DNA of 64,000 nt from Xylanibacter ruminicola (GCF_900142525.1 NZ_FRBD01000001.1:1-64000), one strand, 5' to 3'. Counted from the stretch's first letter, positions 8,601 through 17,975 are shown. Numbers and translations are program-made. The notes: generated by a model from the sequence alone, not told the origin.

Positions 8601-8953
8601 ATAACATGTACTCCTGCGCCATCGCAATCGGCACCCATGGGTGGATTCTTTTTTGTTATCTTCAGATTGATAGACGACACCTTAGGAAACTGCTCATTGA
8701 TCTTCTTTACGATACGACCAGCCACATGCTCCAGCAATTTCGAGGGTATTTCCATCTCTGATTTCACCAACTGGTATAGCTCAGAATAGTTCAATGTATC
8801 AGCCACATCGTCTGACTGCAAGGCTGCGTCAAGGGGATATCCCACACGCAGATCAACCAAGAACTCACCTCCCACCTTCTGCTCCTGGGGCATCACCCCA
8901 TGGAAAGCATAAAAGCAAACGTTCTGCAGAAATATGTATCCTTTACTCTTCAA
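8588..8953 (-). CDS. folB: Dihydroneopterin aldolase
   Basis: A 121-aa protein of normal family length. It converts 7,8-dihydroneopterin to 6-hydroxymethyl-dihydropterin and glycolaldehyde in folate synthesis. Visible motifs are FYAFHGVMPQEQKVGG near the N-terminus with the conserved Tyr/His/Glu, the LNYSELYQLV helix, LLEHVAGRI, and the catalytic Lys region ITKKNPPMGADCDGAGV. It begins 12 nt after the stop codon of the upstream 229-aa gene, suggesting one transcript. Confidence 0.92.
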   Translation of the reverse strand: MKSKGYIFLQNVCFYAFHGVMPQEQKVGGEFLVDLRVGYPLDAALQSDDVADTLNYSELYQLVKSEMEIPSKLLEHVAGRIVKKINEQFPKVSSINLKITKKNPPMGADCDGAGVHVIVDN

Positions 8954-8965
8954 CTTCTCAACTCC

Positions 8966-9655
8966 TTACTCATCTACCTCCTCATGTTCAGTCTCATCGT
9001 TGTTACCTGGAACATACTTCTTCAGAGCTCGCTCAACACCAGTCTTCCAGGTATTGATGCTCTCATCCTTCAGCGACAGAGAGCCCACAAGCTTGATGAC
9101 ATGTTCGATAGGCATACGATAACGAAGCACGCCTGATATGAGTTTAGCATAGTTCCAATACTCAGGGTTGAACTTCTCAGAAAGGCCTTCGACAGTAGTT
9201 TTATAACCACGCTTATTCTCAAACTGGAAGTCGTAACGCTTGGAACCGTCAGGGTTTACCTGCTTGATAATCTTACCCTTTGTCAGATTCTTGGGCAGAT
9301 AGATGCCCTCATCATCATCAGCAAGTCCAGTAAAGATCTCGTATGGATAACCATCAAGCAATCCTACCAGTGCCACCCACTTCTCACGATTGTTCTGGAA
9401 TCTAACCACGTCGCACTCCAGCACCTGAGGACGCACCTCAGTAACATCAGGCCTACGCCCCTGAAGGAAAATATCAATGGCCTGAGCTGACAGACTGGCT
9501 ATCAAGTCGGCATCACTGGGACTAATTGACTGCAGGCACTGCTCCAACAAAGCAGAAACACGCTCTTCAGAAAGCGAACTGTCAGATTTCTGCCCGATTA
9601 ATGTTAGTTCGTGAGCAATTCGTTGAACTAGCGCACTACGCAAGTTTTCTTCCAT
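8966..9655 (-). CDS. Stand-alone domain like the C-terminus of B12-dependent ribonucleotide reductase
   Basis: A 229-aa protein. Residues 85-215, with KWVALVGLLDGYPYEIFTG, LPKNLTKGKI, RGYKTTVEGL and YWNYAKLISGVLRYRMPIE, resemble from memory the region close to the C-terminus of Bacteroidetes adenosylcobalamin-dependent ribonucleotide reductases (NrdJ). No catalytic barrel is present and the terminal zinc-ribbon of those enzymes is absent. The first 80 residues are helical and unrecognised, and the tail is acidic. It heads the folB-amidase-MlaD run. It could be a regulatory or partner subunit. The assignment needs a profile search. Confidence 0.5.
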   Translation of the reverse strand: MEENLRSALVQRIAHELTLIGQKSDSSLSEERVSALLEQCLQSISPSDADLIASLSAQAIDIFLQGRRPDVTEVRPQVLECDVVRFQNNREKWVALVGLLDGYPYEIFTGLADDDEGIYLPKNLTKGKIIKQVNPDGSKRYDFQFENKRGYKTTVEGLSEKFNPEYWNYAKLISGVLRYRMPIEHVIKLVGSLSLKDESINTWKTGVERALKKYVPGNNDETEHEEVDE

Positions 9656-9674
9656 AACATTTAATTTTTGCGTG

Positions 9675-9682
9675 CAAAGTTA
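9675..9682 (-). promoter_or_regulatory. Predicted -7 box of the folB operon
   Basis: TAACTTTG on the minus strand, 19 nt before the ATG at 9655, so the leader would be very short. Confidence 0.4.
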
Positions 9683-9704
9683 ATAATAAATTGAGAATTA
9701 TTTG

Positions 9705-9712
9705 TATTTTTG
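9705..9712 (+). promoter_or_regulatory. Predicted -7 box of the nitroreductase gene
   Basis: TATTTTTG on the plus strand, 49 nt before the ATG at 9762. It is divergent from the folB operon promoter. Confidence 0.4.
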
Positions 9713-9761
9713 CATCCAAAACTTACTAAATATCAGATTTTTATAAGCAAAATTAAGAGAT

Positions 9762-10502
9762 ATGAAGAATTTATTGACACGTAGAACCATCAGAAAATAC
9801 GCCCAACAGGATGTGAGCGAGGAGTTACTGAACCGCTTGATGACAGAGGCTGCACGCACCCAGACTATGGGAAACCTGCAACTCTACAGCGTAGTGGTGA
9901 CTCGTCAGGCCGAGATGAAGGAGAAACTCTCGCCTGCCCACTTCAACCAGCCCATGGTAAAGGAGGCTCCTGTGGTGCTCACCATCTGTGCCGACTTTAA
10001 TCGCACCAGTTTCTGGGCAAAATGCCGTAAGGCAGAGCCAGGATACGACAACTTCCTGTCGTTTATCAATGCCGCTACTGATGCCCTACTCTACACACAG
10101 ACACTCTGCAACCTGATGGACGAAGAGGGCCTGGGCTACTGCTATCTGGGCACCACAGTCTATCAGCCTCAGCAGATTATCGACATTCTGCAGTTGCCAA
10201 AGCTGGTGATGCCAGTGGCTACACTCACCATAGGATGGCCTGCTGAGGAGCCTGCCCTGTCAGACAGACTGCCATTAGAGAGTTTTGTACATCAGGAGAC
10301 CTACCACGATTACCTGGGCATGGACATTGACAAATACTACGAGGCCAAAGAGAATCTGGAAGAGAACAAGAACTTTGTGAAGATTAACCACAAAGAAACG
10401 CTCGCCCAGATATTCACAGACATCCGCTACACGCGTAAAGATAACGAAGCGATGTCAGCAGGATTGATGGAGATATTGAAAAAACAAGGGTTTCTCGATT
10501 GA
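9762..10502 (+). CDS. Nitroreductase-family flavoprotein (NfsA-like)
   Basis: A 246-aa FMN-dependent NAD(P)H oxidoreductase. The N-terminal RRTIRKYAQQDVSEELLNRLM holds the FMN-phosphate arginines. The middle has DALLYTQTLCNLMDEEGLGYCYLGTTVYQP, and the C-terminal extension around residues 175-245 is as in the NfsA/FRP branch. The natural substrate is unknown; quinones, flavins or nitro compounds are usual. It is a single-gene unit with its own promoter, and its stop codon sits inside the terminator loop. Confidence 0.85.
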   Translation: MKNLLTRRTIRKYAQQDVSEELLNRLMTEAARTQTMGNLQLYSVVVTRQAEMKEKLSPAHFNQPMVKEAPVVLTICADFNRTSFWAKCRKAEPGYDNFLSFINAATDALLYTQTLCNLMDEEGLGYCYLGTTVYQPQQIIDILQLPKLVMPVATLTIGWPAEEPALSDRLPLESFVHQETYHDYLGMDIDKYYEAKENLEENKNFVKINHKETLAQIFTDIRYTRKDNEAMSAGLMEILKKQGFLD

Positions 10503-10518
10503 GAAACCCTTTATTTTT
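10486..10518 (+). terminator. Terminator overlapping the nitroreductase stop codon
   Basis: AAGGGTTTCTC (10486-10496), loop GATT, GAGAAACCCTT (10501-10511), then TATTTTT. The TGA stop codon at 10500-10502 spans the loop and the 3' arm. Confidence 0.85.
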
Positions 10519-10545
10519 CACTTTTCACTATTCACTATTCACTTC
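10518..10545. repeat. Heptamer array between convergent genes
   Basis: CACTTTT, CACTATT, CACTATT and CACTTCTT units stand in tandem between the nitroreductase terminator and the stop codon of the MFS gene. The unit matches the array inside the receptor gene at 4147. Confidence 0.7.
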
Positions 10546-12003
10546 TTAGTCTTCTACTACGATTGGCTTGTACTTTGGTACCAGCGCCTTCATGATGACC
10601 CATCCTATGAGATAAGCCACAGCACAGATACAGAACACAACCATGTAGGCAGCAGGCTTGCCCTCGAATCCAAAGAACTGGAAGTTGGCACCCTGATTAG
10701 CTGCCCAAGTGAAGAACTCACCAGAGCCCATGTTGATAGCCATAGAGCCAAAACCACCAGTCATGGTTCCCAATCCTACGATAGTACCAATGGTTGACTT
10801 GGGGAACATATCGCCAATGGTAGAGAAGAGGTTAGCACTCCAAGCCTGATGACCTGCACCCAGCAATCCAATCAAGATGGCTGGCCACCATGCGCTATAT
10901 GCGCCCAGAGGCTGAGCCAACAGACCCAATACAGGGAAGCAAGCAAAAATCAACATGGCGCGCATACGACCCAGATAAGGGTTCATGCCCTTCTTATCGA
11001 CAAAGTATGTGGGCAGATAGCCACCACCAATACTCAGCACTGTTACTATGAGGTAGAGCGTAAAGATGAGCGCAATACCCATAGCCGAATCAGAAGTATA
11101 ACCATACTGATCGCTGAAGTAAGCAGGTGCCCAGAACAGGAAGAACCACCACACACCATCAGTCATCAGCTTACCAACGAGGAAAGCCCATGTCTGACGA
11201 TAGGTAAAGCACTGGAAGAATGGGATAGCCTTCTCCTCCTTCACCTTGGCGCGATCCTGCACCTCTTTGAGATCGTTATCCTGCTCAATATAATTCAACT
11301 CTGCCTGATTCACAAACTTATTGGCACGAGGCTTCTCGTAGAGCCACATCCAGAGGCCCATCCATACATAACCCAGCACACCAATGATGATGAACGCCAT
11401 CTCCCAGCCCCAGGCACGAGCCAACAGGGGAATAGTGGCAGGAGCTGCAAGCGCACCTACTGATGCACCACTATTAAAGATAGAGGTAGAGAAGGCACGG
11501 TCCTTCTTGGGGAAGTACTCGGCAGTAGCCTTGATGGCTGCAGGGAAGTTACCAGCCTCACCAACTGCCAGAATCAAACGACAAGAGAGGAACAACCATA
11601 CAGAGATGGTGGCAATGGCTACAGCAGCATCGCTACCAGCCTGCACCATACGCAGAGCCTCGATGCTATCGTAACCCTCGATGTTCATAGCTACCCATCC
11701 ACAGCCAGCATGCATTACAGCACCTGTGCTCCAAACGAAGATGGCAATGAGGTAACCCTTCTTGGTGCCCATCCAGTCGATGAACTTACCAGAGAACAGA
11801 TTGGCAATGGCATAGAAAAGCGAGAACAAACCCGTAATCTTACCATAGTCGGCATCAGTCCAATGGAAATCGATGGCAATAAAGTCTTTCCAAGTGAGCG
11901 ACAGAACCTGACGGTCCATATAGTTGACTGTGGTTGCAAGGAACAGCAGCGCACAGATGACCCAACGGAAGTTGGACATTTTTGTAGTCTGAATAGGAGT
12001 CAT
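10546..12003 (-). CDS. MFS transporter, ExuT-like hexuronate/sugar-acid carrier
   Basis: A 485-aa inner-membrane carrier of about 12 helices from the anion:cation symporter branch. Marks are the N-terminal NYMDRQVLSL in helix 1, the loop-2/3 motif GKFIDWMGTKKGY, RLILAVGEAGNFPAAIKATAEYFPKKDRA with the family's conserved Arg and Asn, and a second half starting near RQTWAFLVGKL. A further open frame begins at TTG 12012, but ATG 12003 is the better start; a heptamer spacer separates it from the kduI stop codon. Its place behind kduI points to uptake of hexuronates or unsaturated uronates. Confidence 0.82.
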   Translation of the reverse strand: MTPIQTTKMSNFRWVICALLFLATTVNYMDRQVLSLTWKDFIAIDFHWTDADYGKITGLFSLFYAIANLFSGKFIDWMGTKKGYLIAIFVWSTGAVMHAGCGWVAMNIEGYDSIEALRMVQAGSDAAVAIATISVWLFLSCRLILAVGEAGNFPAAIKATAEYFPKKDRAFSTSIFNSGASVGALAAPATIPLLARAWGWEMAFIIIGVLGYVWMGLWMWLYEKPRANKFVNQAELNYIEQDNDLKEVQDRAKVKEEKAIPFFQCFTYRQTWAFLVGKLMTDGVWWFFLFWAPAYFSDQYGYTSDSAMGIALIFTLYLIVTVLSIGGGYLPTYFVDKKGMNPYLGRMRAMLIFACFPVLGLLAQPLGAYSAWWPAILIGLLGAGHQAWSANLFSTIGDMFPKSTIGTIVGLGTMTGGFGSMAINMGSGEFFTWAANQGANFQFFGFEGKPAAYMVVFCICAVAYLIGWVIMKALVPKYKPIVVED

Positions 12004-12024
12004 AATTGTCAATTGTCAATTATC
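12004..12024. repeat. Heptamer spacer between kduI and the carrier gene
   Basis: On the minus strand the kduI stop codon runs into TAATTGA CAATTGA CAATT and then the ATG of the carrier gene, so the whole spacer is tandem 7-bp units. Confidence 0.7.
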
Positions 12025-13006
12025 GCAGGTCCTTGACCTCGATGTTGTCTTTATCATTATAGTTCAGGTTCTCACCAGCCATACCCCATATAAAGGTATA
12101 GTAATAGGTAGCCGAAGCGCAGTGGATGCTCCACTCTGGGCTCATGATAGCCTGCTCGTTCTTCAGCCAAACCACACGTGTCTCCTGAGGCTCACCCATC
12201 ACGTGACTGATCTGCTGGTTCTCAGGCAGATTGAAGTAGTAATAAGCCTCAATACGACGACCATGGGTGTGGGGAGGCATGGTGTTCCATACACTACCCT
12301 CCTGCAATTGGGTCAGTCCCATCTGCAGCTGACATGGACCCTCCTCGAGGGCAGTATTCACAATCAGCTGGTTGATAGTACGCTGGTTGCTCTCGGCCTT
12401 AGTGCCCAGAGGCTTCTCCTTGGTACCAACAATTACAGCCTTCAGGCTCTGCACCTTACCATTCTTACGTCCGTCGAGTGTCACCCACTGAGTCTTGTAG
12501 TGCTGGTGAGCAGTAGCACTGTTCAGGTAGAACTTTGCTGGCTTCTTGGGATCCTTTGAACGGAAGATAACCTCCTTGTTCGAGTCGATATCGTTGCCTT
12601 TCTTATCCTTACCAAGCCATCCGCGACCCACGTAGAGTGCCTCGCTATAGCCCAGAGGATACTCCTGACCGTCGACAATCACTACGCCATCGCCACCAGT
12701 ATTGATGATACCCAATTCGCGATTACGCATAAAATAGTCGGCACGCAGCTGGGGATGAGTCTCCAGCTTCAGATCCTTATTCACAGGCATAGCACCTCCG
12801 TAGATAAAGCGATCGTAATACGAGTAAGTGAGGTTAATCTCATCTGGAGCCATCACTTTCTCCATTACAAAGCGATCGCGCAGCGTCTGCGTGTCGTAGT
12901 GTTTCACATCGGCAGGGTGACAAGCCGTTTGGAACGTCATGTTCTGCTGGCCAAAGGCCGTCATCAGATTTCCCATAAGCATCAAAGTAAAAAACGTTTT
13001 CTTCAT
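12020..13006 (-). CDS. kduI: 5-keto-4-deoxyuronate isomerase with an N-terminal signal peptide
   Basis: Residues 22-328 match the whole length of KduI (about 280 aa), the cupin enzyme that converts 5-keto-4-deoxyuronate from unsaturated uronates to 2,5-diketo-3-deoxygluconate. The metal ligands are visible as the HTH and Glu of [15 protein letters not shown] and the His of [28 protein letters not shown] and the C-terminal [12 protein letters not shown] are also conserved. In front stands [20 protein letters not shown], a good signal peptide, whereas familiar KduI proteins are cytoplasmic. ATG 13006 was chosen over an in-frame ATG at 13048 because it begins the signal peptide. It lies between a PTS IIC gene and an ExuT-like carrier. 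Confidence 0.88.
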   Translation of the reverse strand: MKKTFFTLMLMGNLMTAFGQQNMTFQTACHPADVKHYDTQTLRDRFVMEKVMAPDEINLTYSYYDRFIYGGAMPVNKDLKLETHPQLRADYFMRNRELGIINTGGDGVVIVDGQEYPLGYSEALYVGRGWLGKDKKGNDIDSNKEVIFRSKDPKKPAKFYLNSATAHQHYKTQWVTLDGRKNGKVQSLKAVIVGTKEKPLGTKAESNQRTINQLIVNTALEEGPCQLQMGLTQLQEGSVWNTMPPHTHGRRIEAYYYFNLPENQQISHVMGEPQETRVVWLKNEQAIMSPEWSIHCASATYYYTFIWGMAGENLNYNDKDNIEVKDLR

Positions 13007-13047
13007 TGTTTTATTAATTATTATTTTTCTGTTTTTCCGTAGGTCCA

Positions 13048-14412
13048 TTAATCCTTCTTTTCATCAGCGATGATACGCTTGCGGTTCCACCACATCATAC
13101 CAGCAGTGAAGATGGTGAGAACACCCATGCCAACCCACTGCAGGTTATTCACGCACTTGTAGATAGTCCAGCCAAACAGGCTCGAAGCAAAATCGAGTGC
13201 ACCTGCCTCGAAGCCCTCAGGAATCTTGGCAGCATTATCGCCCGTCTGCTCGAATACGGTGTGGGCAGCCTGCGTGAAGGCAGGAGCCATATCAGTAACA
13301 AACCACAGACCAATGGCCAGCGCTACCAAACCTACGATAAAGGTCTTTACCACATTACCCTTGGTGTAAGGCAGCACCATGACAAACACGTAGAACATGC
13401 CAGCCAAAGATGCCAAAGGCAAGAACTCATTACCAGGAAGGATGACAGCCAGACCAAGTGTTACTGGTATCAGCAACAATGATACGACCAAAGTAGTAGG
13501 ATGACCAATCACCAAGGCTGGCGACATGCCAATATAAACCTTCTTACCATTGAATTTATTCTTCACTACCTCCTGAGTTTTCTCAGAGATAGGCATCAGT
13601 CCATCGATAAACAGTTTGGTGATACGAGGAATCAACTCCATCACTGCACCCATAGTCACACCCAAGAACAGGATTTTCTTAATGTCAAGCTGAGCCAAAG
13701 CACCAATCAGCGCTCCAACAATCACACCCAGCACCAGAGGCTCACCCAGCACGCCAAACTTCTTTTTCAGTCCCTCAGCATCAATATCCAGCTTTGAGAA
13801 TCCTGGAATCATATCCAGTCCTTTGTTCACCAGCATGGCGAACGGAGTGAAACTCTGTACGAAAGGCTGTGGTATCGAGATACCCTCCATACCCTCGTAA
13901 TAGCCTTGGAACTTAGGCGCTGTGAGGTCGGCCATCACCAGTGTGTTGATATAGCACACGATGGCGGCAAAGTAGCCCCACGCCAGACTCTGATCCATCA
14001 CGAAATAAGCCACCGCACCAATAAAGGCAAAGTGCCAATAGTTCCACAGGTCGATATTAACCGTACGTGTGGTCTTAGTGATGAGCATCAGGAAGTTAAC
14101 ACCCAGACAGATAGGAATAATCAATGCGCCCACAGCAGTATTATAGGCCACAGCCGCAGCAGCAGGCCAACCCATGTCGAATACACCAAGCTGTAAATGA
14201 TATAACCTTGAAATCTCTGAAAGCGGAGAGCCGAAATTGTTGGTGAGCAGGGCTGTAACAATACCCAAACCTACGAATCCCACACCTACGTAAAGTCCAG
14301 ACTTCAAAGACTTTCCAAATTTCAGTCCGATGCAAAGACCTATGATTGTAAACAGGATAGGCATCATGACCGATGCACCCAAACTGATAATGTAACTGAA
14401 TACTTGTTCCAT
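13048..14412 (-). CDS. Galactitol-type PTS EIIC-like permease, without partner subunits
   Basis: A 454-aa polytopic protein with 11-12 helices, similar along its length to the galactitol/SgcC branch of PTS IIC. Marks are the N-terminal [38 protein letters not shown], a central hydrophilic segment [15 protein letters not shown], and [13 protein letters not shown] in the substrate region. No EIIA, EIIB, HPr or EI gene is nearby, and most Bacteroidetes lack a working PTS. It probably transports by a non-phosphorylating route. It is the first gene of an operon with kduI and the ExuT-like carrier. Confidence 0.82.
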   Translation of the reverse strand: MEQVFSYIISLGASVMMPILFTIIGLCIGLKFGKSLKSGLYVGVGFVGLGIVTALLTNNFGSPLSEISRLYHLQLGVFDMGWPAAAAVAYNTAVGALIIPICLGVNFLMLITKTTRTVNIDLWNYWHFAFIGAVAYFVMDQSLAWGYFAAIVCYINTLVMADLTAPKFQGYYEGMEGISIPQPFVQSFTPFAMLVNKGLDMIPGFSKLDIDAEGLKKKFGVLGEPLVLGVIVGALIGALAQLDIKKILFLGVTMGAVMELIPRITKLFIDGLMPISEKTQEVVKNKFNGKKVYIGMSPALVIGHPTTLVVSLLLIPVTLGLAVILPGNEFLPLASLAGMFYVFVMVLPYTKGNVVKTFIVGLVALAIGLWFVTDMAPAFTQAAHTVFEQTGDNAAKIPEGFEAGALDFASSLFGWTIYKCVNNLQWVGMGVLTIFTAGMMWWNRKRIIADEKKD

Positions 14413-14434
14413 TGTTTTTAGTCGATTTTTGGTG

Positions 14435-14442
14435 CAAAGTTA
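14435..14442 (-). promoter_or_regulatory. Predicted -7 box of the uronate operon
   Basis: TAACTTTG on the minus strand, 22 nt before the ATG at 14412. Confidence 0.4.
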
Positions 14443-14486
14443 CACATTATTATATAAATAACGTGCGTTTATCTCCTTTTTTTTAC

Positions 14487-16427
14487 TCAAACGTTAACGT
14501 AACCCTTTCCGTTACCGCTACTATTGGGGATTATCACTATAAATCTAGAGCCATTAGTATAGTTTGTGTCGTATCTCAAATCGCCTCCCAGCAGTCTTAT
14601 CATCTGCTTGCAACAAGGCAATCCAAGTCCTAATCCCTCATTAAAGATATCGCCTTTTTCGAAAGTCGCAAACAGCTTTTCCTGCGTTTCCTTCCTGATG
14701 CCAGGTCCTGTATCCTCTACTTCAAACACCACGGTAAGTCCTTCGGCTCTAACTGATAGTTTAATATAACCCTCGGTTGTAAACTTCTTAGCATTATATA
14801 TCAGCTCTAAGATGGCCTTAGCCAGGAACTCCCAGTTACTCTTAACAACAAAGTCCTTAGACACATTCACCTCAGTAGTCAAGTCGAAAGTGTATGGTGG
14901 ATTGGTATTAGCCAGATGCTCCAAGAAGCCAACCAACTTGTGCACGTTTACCTTCTCTGTGGTATTCACCTTGACATCGCTATTGGCAGCCACCATCAGC
15001 ATACTTACCATTCGGCTGATGCTGATAGCGTTGGTCAGCATCGTTTCCAGAATGTTGTTAACCTCTTCTTTTGGTATCGAATCATAGTCGTCGCGAAGCA
15101 CTTGGATGAATCCATTGATGATATTCAGCGGTGTACGTATCTGGTGGGTAACGTCTTTCAAGAATTCATTTTTCTTCTCTACAGCCATGTTCACCTGTTC
15201 GTTAGCCTCAGCCAACTCTTTATTCATCTGCTTGGTGGCAGCATTGACCTCCTGAAGACTAGTAATCTGGTAGGACAATGCTTTCTGCATCTCAGCAAAG
15301 TTATTCTGCAGCCTTCCTATCACATCGCGCCTATCAGTAGTATCAATCGTCTCGTCATAGTGTCCGTTGGTGATGTAGCTTAATTGCTCAGTCAGGCTGT
15401 TGATGGGGGTCACCATATTTGCAACCACGTTCATACAGAATACCAGTATCACCAAGAGGCCAAATACCAGCAACGGTATCAGTATATACAACAGTTTGGT
15501 GTAACCGGCCAGAATCTCAGACTCCTGACATATCAACGTCACACTCCATGGCGCACGCTGCAACGATTGGTAAAGAGCTATACAGCGTTTGCCATTAATG
15601 ACAACACTCATAACACCCTTGTTACCAGACAACATTTCGTGGCCCAGCGAAATCAAATCCTGCTGTTTATTGGGATCCAAATCTGTGAATATCGTCTGGC
15701 GCATCAGCTTGGTAGTATCAGGATGTATCAGGTACTGTCCATCGGAACCCAACATAACGCAATACGAACTCTCATAGGGTTTAAACTCCTGCACCACCTC
15801 TGCCAGCCAAGGCACCGACAGGTCGGTAGATATCACACCTATAACCTCTCTTTTACCATTATACATTGGAACACCATACGACACAATTAAATCTTCATAA
15901 CTTTCAGATGCTACACCTTCAGTATTCTCTGAATACGCCTCAACCCAACTTGGTTTACCCAATGATATCGGAGTTTTATAGTAGATCTTGTCAAAATAAT
16001 CGTATGGCTCTTCAACCTTCGCCTTCACACTATCGCCAATGTGATATGCATAGACTGAGAAGTAACGGCCTATCTGTGGGAAGAAGTTGGGCTCCATCGA
16101 TATCGAGCATCCATCAAAGTTAGGATTCATGGCCACTATACGTCGGGCGTCGTTTAACAGCGAGTCGGGCTTTAGCTGCTCATCGTCCAGATGCCATTCT
16201 GCCGTTCGCGTAGCCACCTCAACCTCGTTCATAGCTCCATCCACACGTTGCACCATATTCTCCAATTCTTGCTCAGCACGACTGATGGCCTCCTCTTTCA
16301 CCATCTGTCGTGTTTGCATAAACAGGATGCCTAGCGACAAAGTAAATATCATCATCAGGAACAGCGTTATGCCAAGGCTCAGCTTCAGCGATAGCTTTCC
16401 ATTTATAAAGCTTAGAAGTCTTTTCAT
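14487..16427 (-). CDS. Cache-HAMP sensor histidine kinase
   Basis: A 646-aa transmembrane kinase. Membrane helices lie near residues 15-37 and 312-335. Between them is a double-Cache periplasmic domain of about 275 residues (GVISTDLSVPWLAEVV; GQYLIHPDTTKL). HAMP and a coiled coil follow, then the H-box FLKDVTHQIRTPLNI with phospho-acceptor His428, the N-box ELIYNAKKF, and the G-boxes VEDTGPG and GLGLGLPCCKQM. Its start overlaps the stop codon of the preceding sensor gene by 4 nt. No response regulator is adjacent. Its ligand is unknown; Cache domains usually bind small organic acids or amino acids. Confidence 0.92.
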   Translation of the reverse strand: MKRLLSFINGKLSLKLSLGITLFLMMIFTLSLGILFMQTRQMVKEEAISRAEQELENMVQRVDGAMNEVEVATRTAEWHLDDEQLKPDSLLNDARRIVAMNPNFDGCSISMEPNFFPQIGRYFSVYAYHIGDSVKAKVEEPYDYFDKIYYKTPISLGKPSWVEAYSENTEGVASESYEDLIVSYGVPMYNGKREVIGVISTDLSVPWLAEVVQEFKPYESSYCVMLGSDGQYLIHPDTTKLMRQTIFTDLDPNKQQDLISLGHEMLSGNKGVMSVVINGKRCIALYQSLQRAPWSVTLICQESEILAGYTKLLYILIPLLVFGLLVILVFCMNVVANMVTPINSLTEQLSYITNGHYDETIDTTDRRDVIGRLQNNFAEMQKALSYQITSLQEVNAATKQMNKELAEANEQVNMAVEKKNEFLKDVTHQIRTPLNIINGFIQVLRDDYDSIPKEEVNNILETMLTNAISISRMVSMLMVAANSDVKVNTTEKVNVHKLVGFLEHLANTNPPYTFDLTTEVNVSKDFVVKSNWEFLAKAILELIYNAKKFTTEGYIKLSVRAEGLTVVFEVEDTGPGIRKETQEKLFATFEKGDIFNEGLGLGLPCCKQMIRLLGGDLRYDTNYTNGSRFIVIIPNSSGNGKGYVNV

Positions 16428-17884
16428 CCGCAGTCCTCCTTATTATCTTGTTTGGTAGCCACCTCAAGCATTCGTGTCAGCAACCGTGTAATGGTCTGGG
16501 TATTACCATCCATCTTATCGGCTATCTTCACTATCTGTTCGTGATTCATCTCGTCCAGATGTTCTCTCACCTCGTTTACCATGCTTGAGATCTCCAACAC
16601 AGGCTCGTTCATCTGGTCGGTCATATTCTGCAGGAAGGCTGTTTTCACTCTTTCAGCTTCCTTCACGTGTTCATGAGCCTCATTCAGAGCCTTATTCTGT
16701 TCGTCCAGTTTCTCACGTGTGCGATTAATCTCGTTAATGTGCTTTCTGATGGAGCGCCTCATAGCCACGAAACTGTTTGTCAGACTTCCCACTTCGTCTT
16801 GTCTACCGCTTGTAGAAACAGGAGCGTAATAGTTTCCTTGCGTCATCTGTTTAGCCGATGCCTCAAGTGAGCGCAACGGTATCAGTTCGCGATGTATAAA
16901 GAAGTAGAAGAAGGCTGATATCGCCATGATGGCCAATATTACTATCAGCACCATCAGCAATATCAGGTGATTGTAGGGGCCCATCACCTCCTCCTCAGGA
17001 CATACCAAATCCAGCACCCACTGTGTACCCTCAAGTGGTTTATAGGCAATAAAACTCTTTGTTCCATAAAAGTCCAGTAATGCCGACCCTGTTTCTCCAC
17101 CAAGCATTTTGTAAGCCACAAAACTATATTTATCGCTAGGAAATTGCTCCATCAACTTGAACATAGATCCTGGTTTCAGCATAGTTGTGTCTGGATGCAC
17201 GATAAAGGCGCCCTTGCGCGTAGCCACACCGCCATACATATTGGGCGACGGACGTTTATCCTCAATAGTGGATGACAACCAATAAAGCGATATATCAATG
17301 GCAAACACGCCCACCGTCTTATCGCCATCATGCAGTGGCAGACCAAATGAAATAATGGGTTCGCCATTAGTCTTGTAATTTTCTACAGGATCACTCCAAT
17401 ATTCTGCGTTGCGTTCCTTTGTCACTTCATACCATGGCTGATGTATATACGATTCGCCAGCAAACTGTTCACTCTTAATCAGATGAGAACCTTTGCGATA
17501 ATAATAGATCATATAATCACCTGATATGTTAGGGTAGTAGTCAGGTTCAAATGCTGCTGCTACACCAATGATTTCTGGCTCGTTTCTAAGTATCTCCTGT
17601 AAATACTTATTCAACTGGGCTGGGTTGTGCAAGTTCTGCTCCACGTTCCAACATGTCTGTCGTGCCACAACCTCTTTCTCACCTAGCGTGTTCTGCACCG
17701 TTATCTCCATCTTCTGCAGCAGATCTTCAGCTTTACCCTCGGCCTCAGTCCTTACGGCCTGACGCGCATAGTAGAACATCAGCGAGAATGTTGCCAAGAA
17801 CAACATGGCTACAAAAAGCATCACCCACAAACTAAGTTTGGCTGATAGCGAACTCGGCAATAGATGTAGAACTTTCGGTTTCAT
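16424..17884 (-). CDS. Degenerate Cache-HAMP sensor lacking the kinase domain
   Basis: A 486-aa paralogue of the downstream kinase with the same layout: helix 18-40, double-Cache domain, helix about 305-330, HAMP and a coiled coil. The dimerisation helix is present, but the H-box reads FLQNMTDQMNEPV, with Asp423 where the downstream kinase has His428. The protein stops after the DHp helices with no ATPase domain. It ends in a 4-nt overlap with the complete kinase gene, so the two are translated together. It probably acts as a sensory partner, perhaps through a heterodimer. This is a normal-looking gene, not a broken one: the frame is clean and the overlap precise. Confidence 0.85.
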   Translation of the reverse strand: MKPKVLHLLPSSLSAKLSLWVMLFVAMLFLATFSLMFYYARQAVRTEAEGKAEDLLQKMEITVQNTLGEKEVVARQTCWNVEQNLHNPAQLNKYLQEILRNEPEIIGVAAAFEPDYYPNISGDYMIYYYRKGSHLIKSEQFAGESYIHQPWYEVTKERNAEYWSDPVENYKTNGEPIISFGLPLHDGDKTVGVFAIDISLYWLSSTIEDKRPSPNMYGGVATRKGAFIVHPDTTMLKPGSMFKLMEQFPSDKYSFVAYKMLGGETGSALLDFYGTKSFIAYKPLEGTQWVLDLVCPEEEVMGPYNHLILLMVLIVILAIMAISAFFYFFIHRELIPLRSLEASAKQMTQGNYYAPVSTSGRQDEVGSLTNSFVAMRRSIRKHINEINRTREKLDEQNKALNEAHEHVKEAERVKTAFLQNMTDQMNEPVLEISSMVNEVREHLDEMNHEQIVKIADKMDGNTQTITRLLTRMLEVATKQDNKEDCG

Positions 17885-17907
17885 TAATTATTTTAGGTTT
17901 CTGTGGG

Positions 17908-17915
17908 CAAAGATA
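17908..17915 (-). promoter_or_regulatory. Predicted -7 box of the sensor pair
   Basis: TATCTTTG on the minus strand, 23 nt before the ATG at 17884. Confidence 0.45.
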
Positions 17916-17919
17916 AAAA

Positions 17920-17960
17920 AAAAGTGGCAAACTTCCAAACGTTTTGCCACTTTTTTTATT
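17920..17960 (-). terminator. Terminator of typA
   Basis: On the minus strand a GTGGCAAAA/TTTGCCAC stem with a loop of about 9 nt is followed by a run of eight or nine T. It lies after the typA stop codon and before the sensor promoter. Confidence 0.85.
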
Positions 17961-17975
17961 TTTGTATTAAATTGT

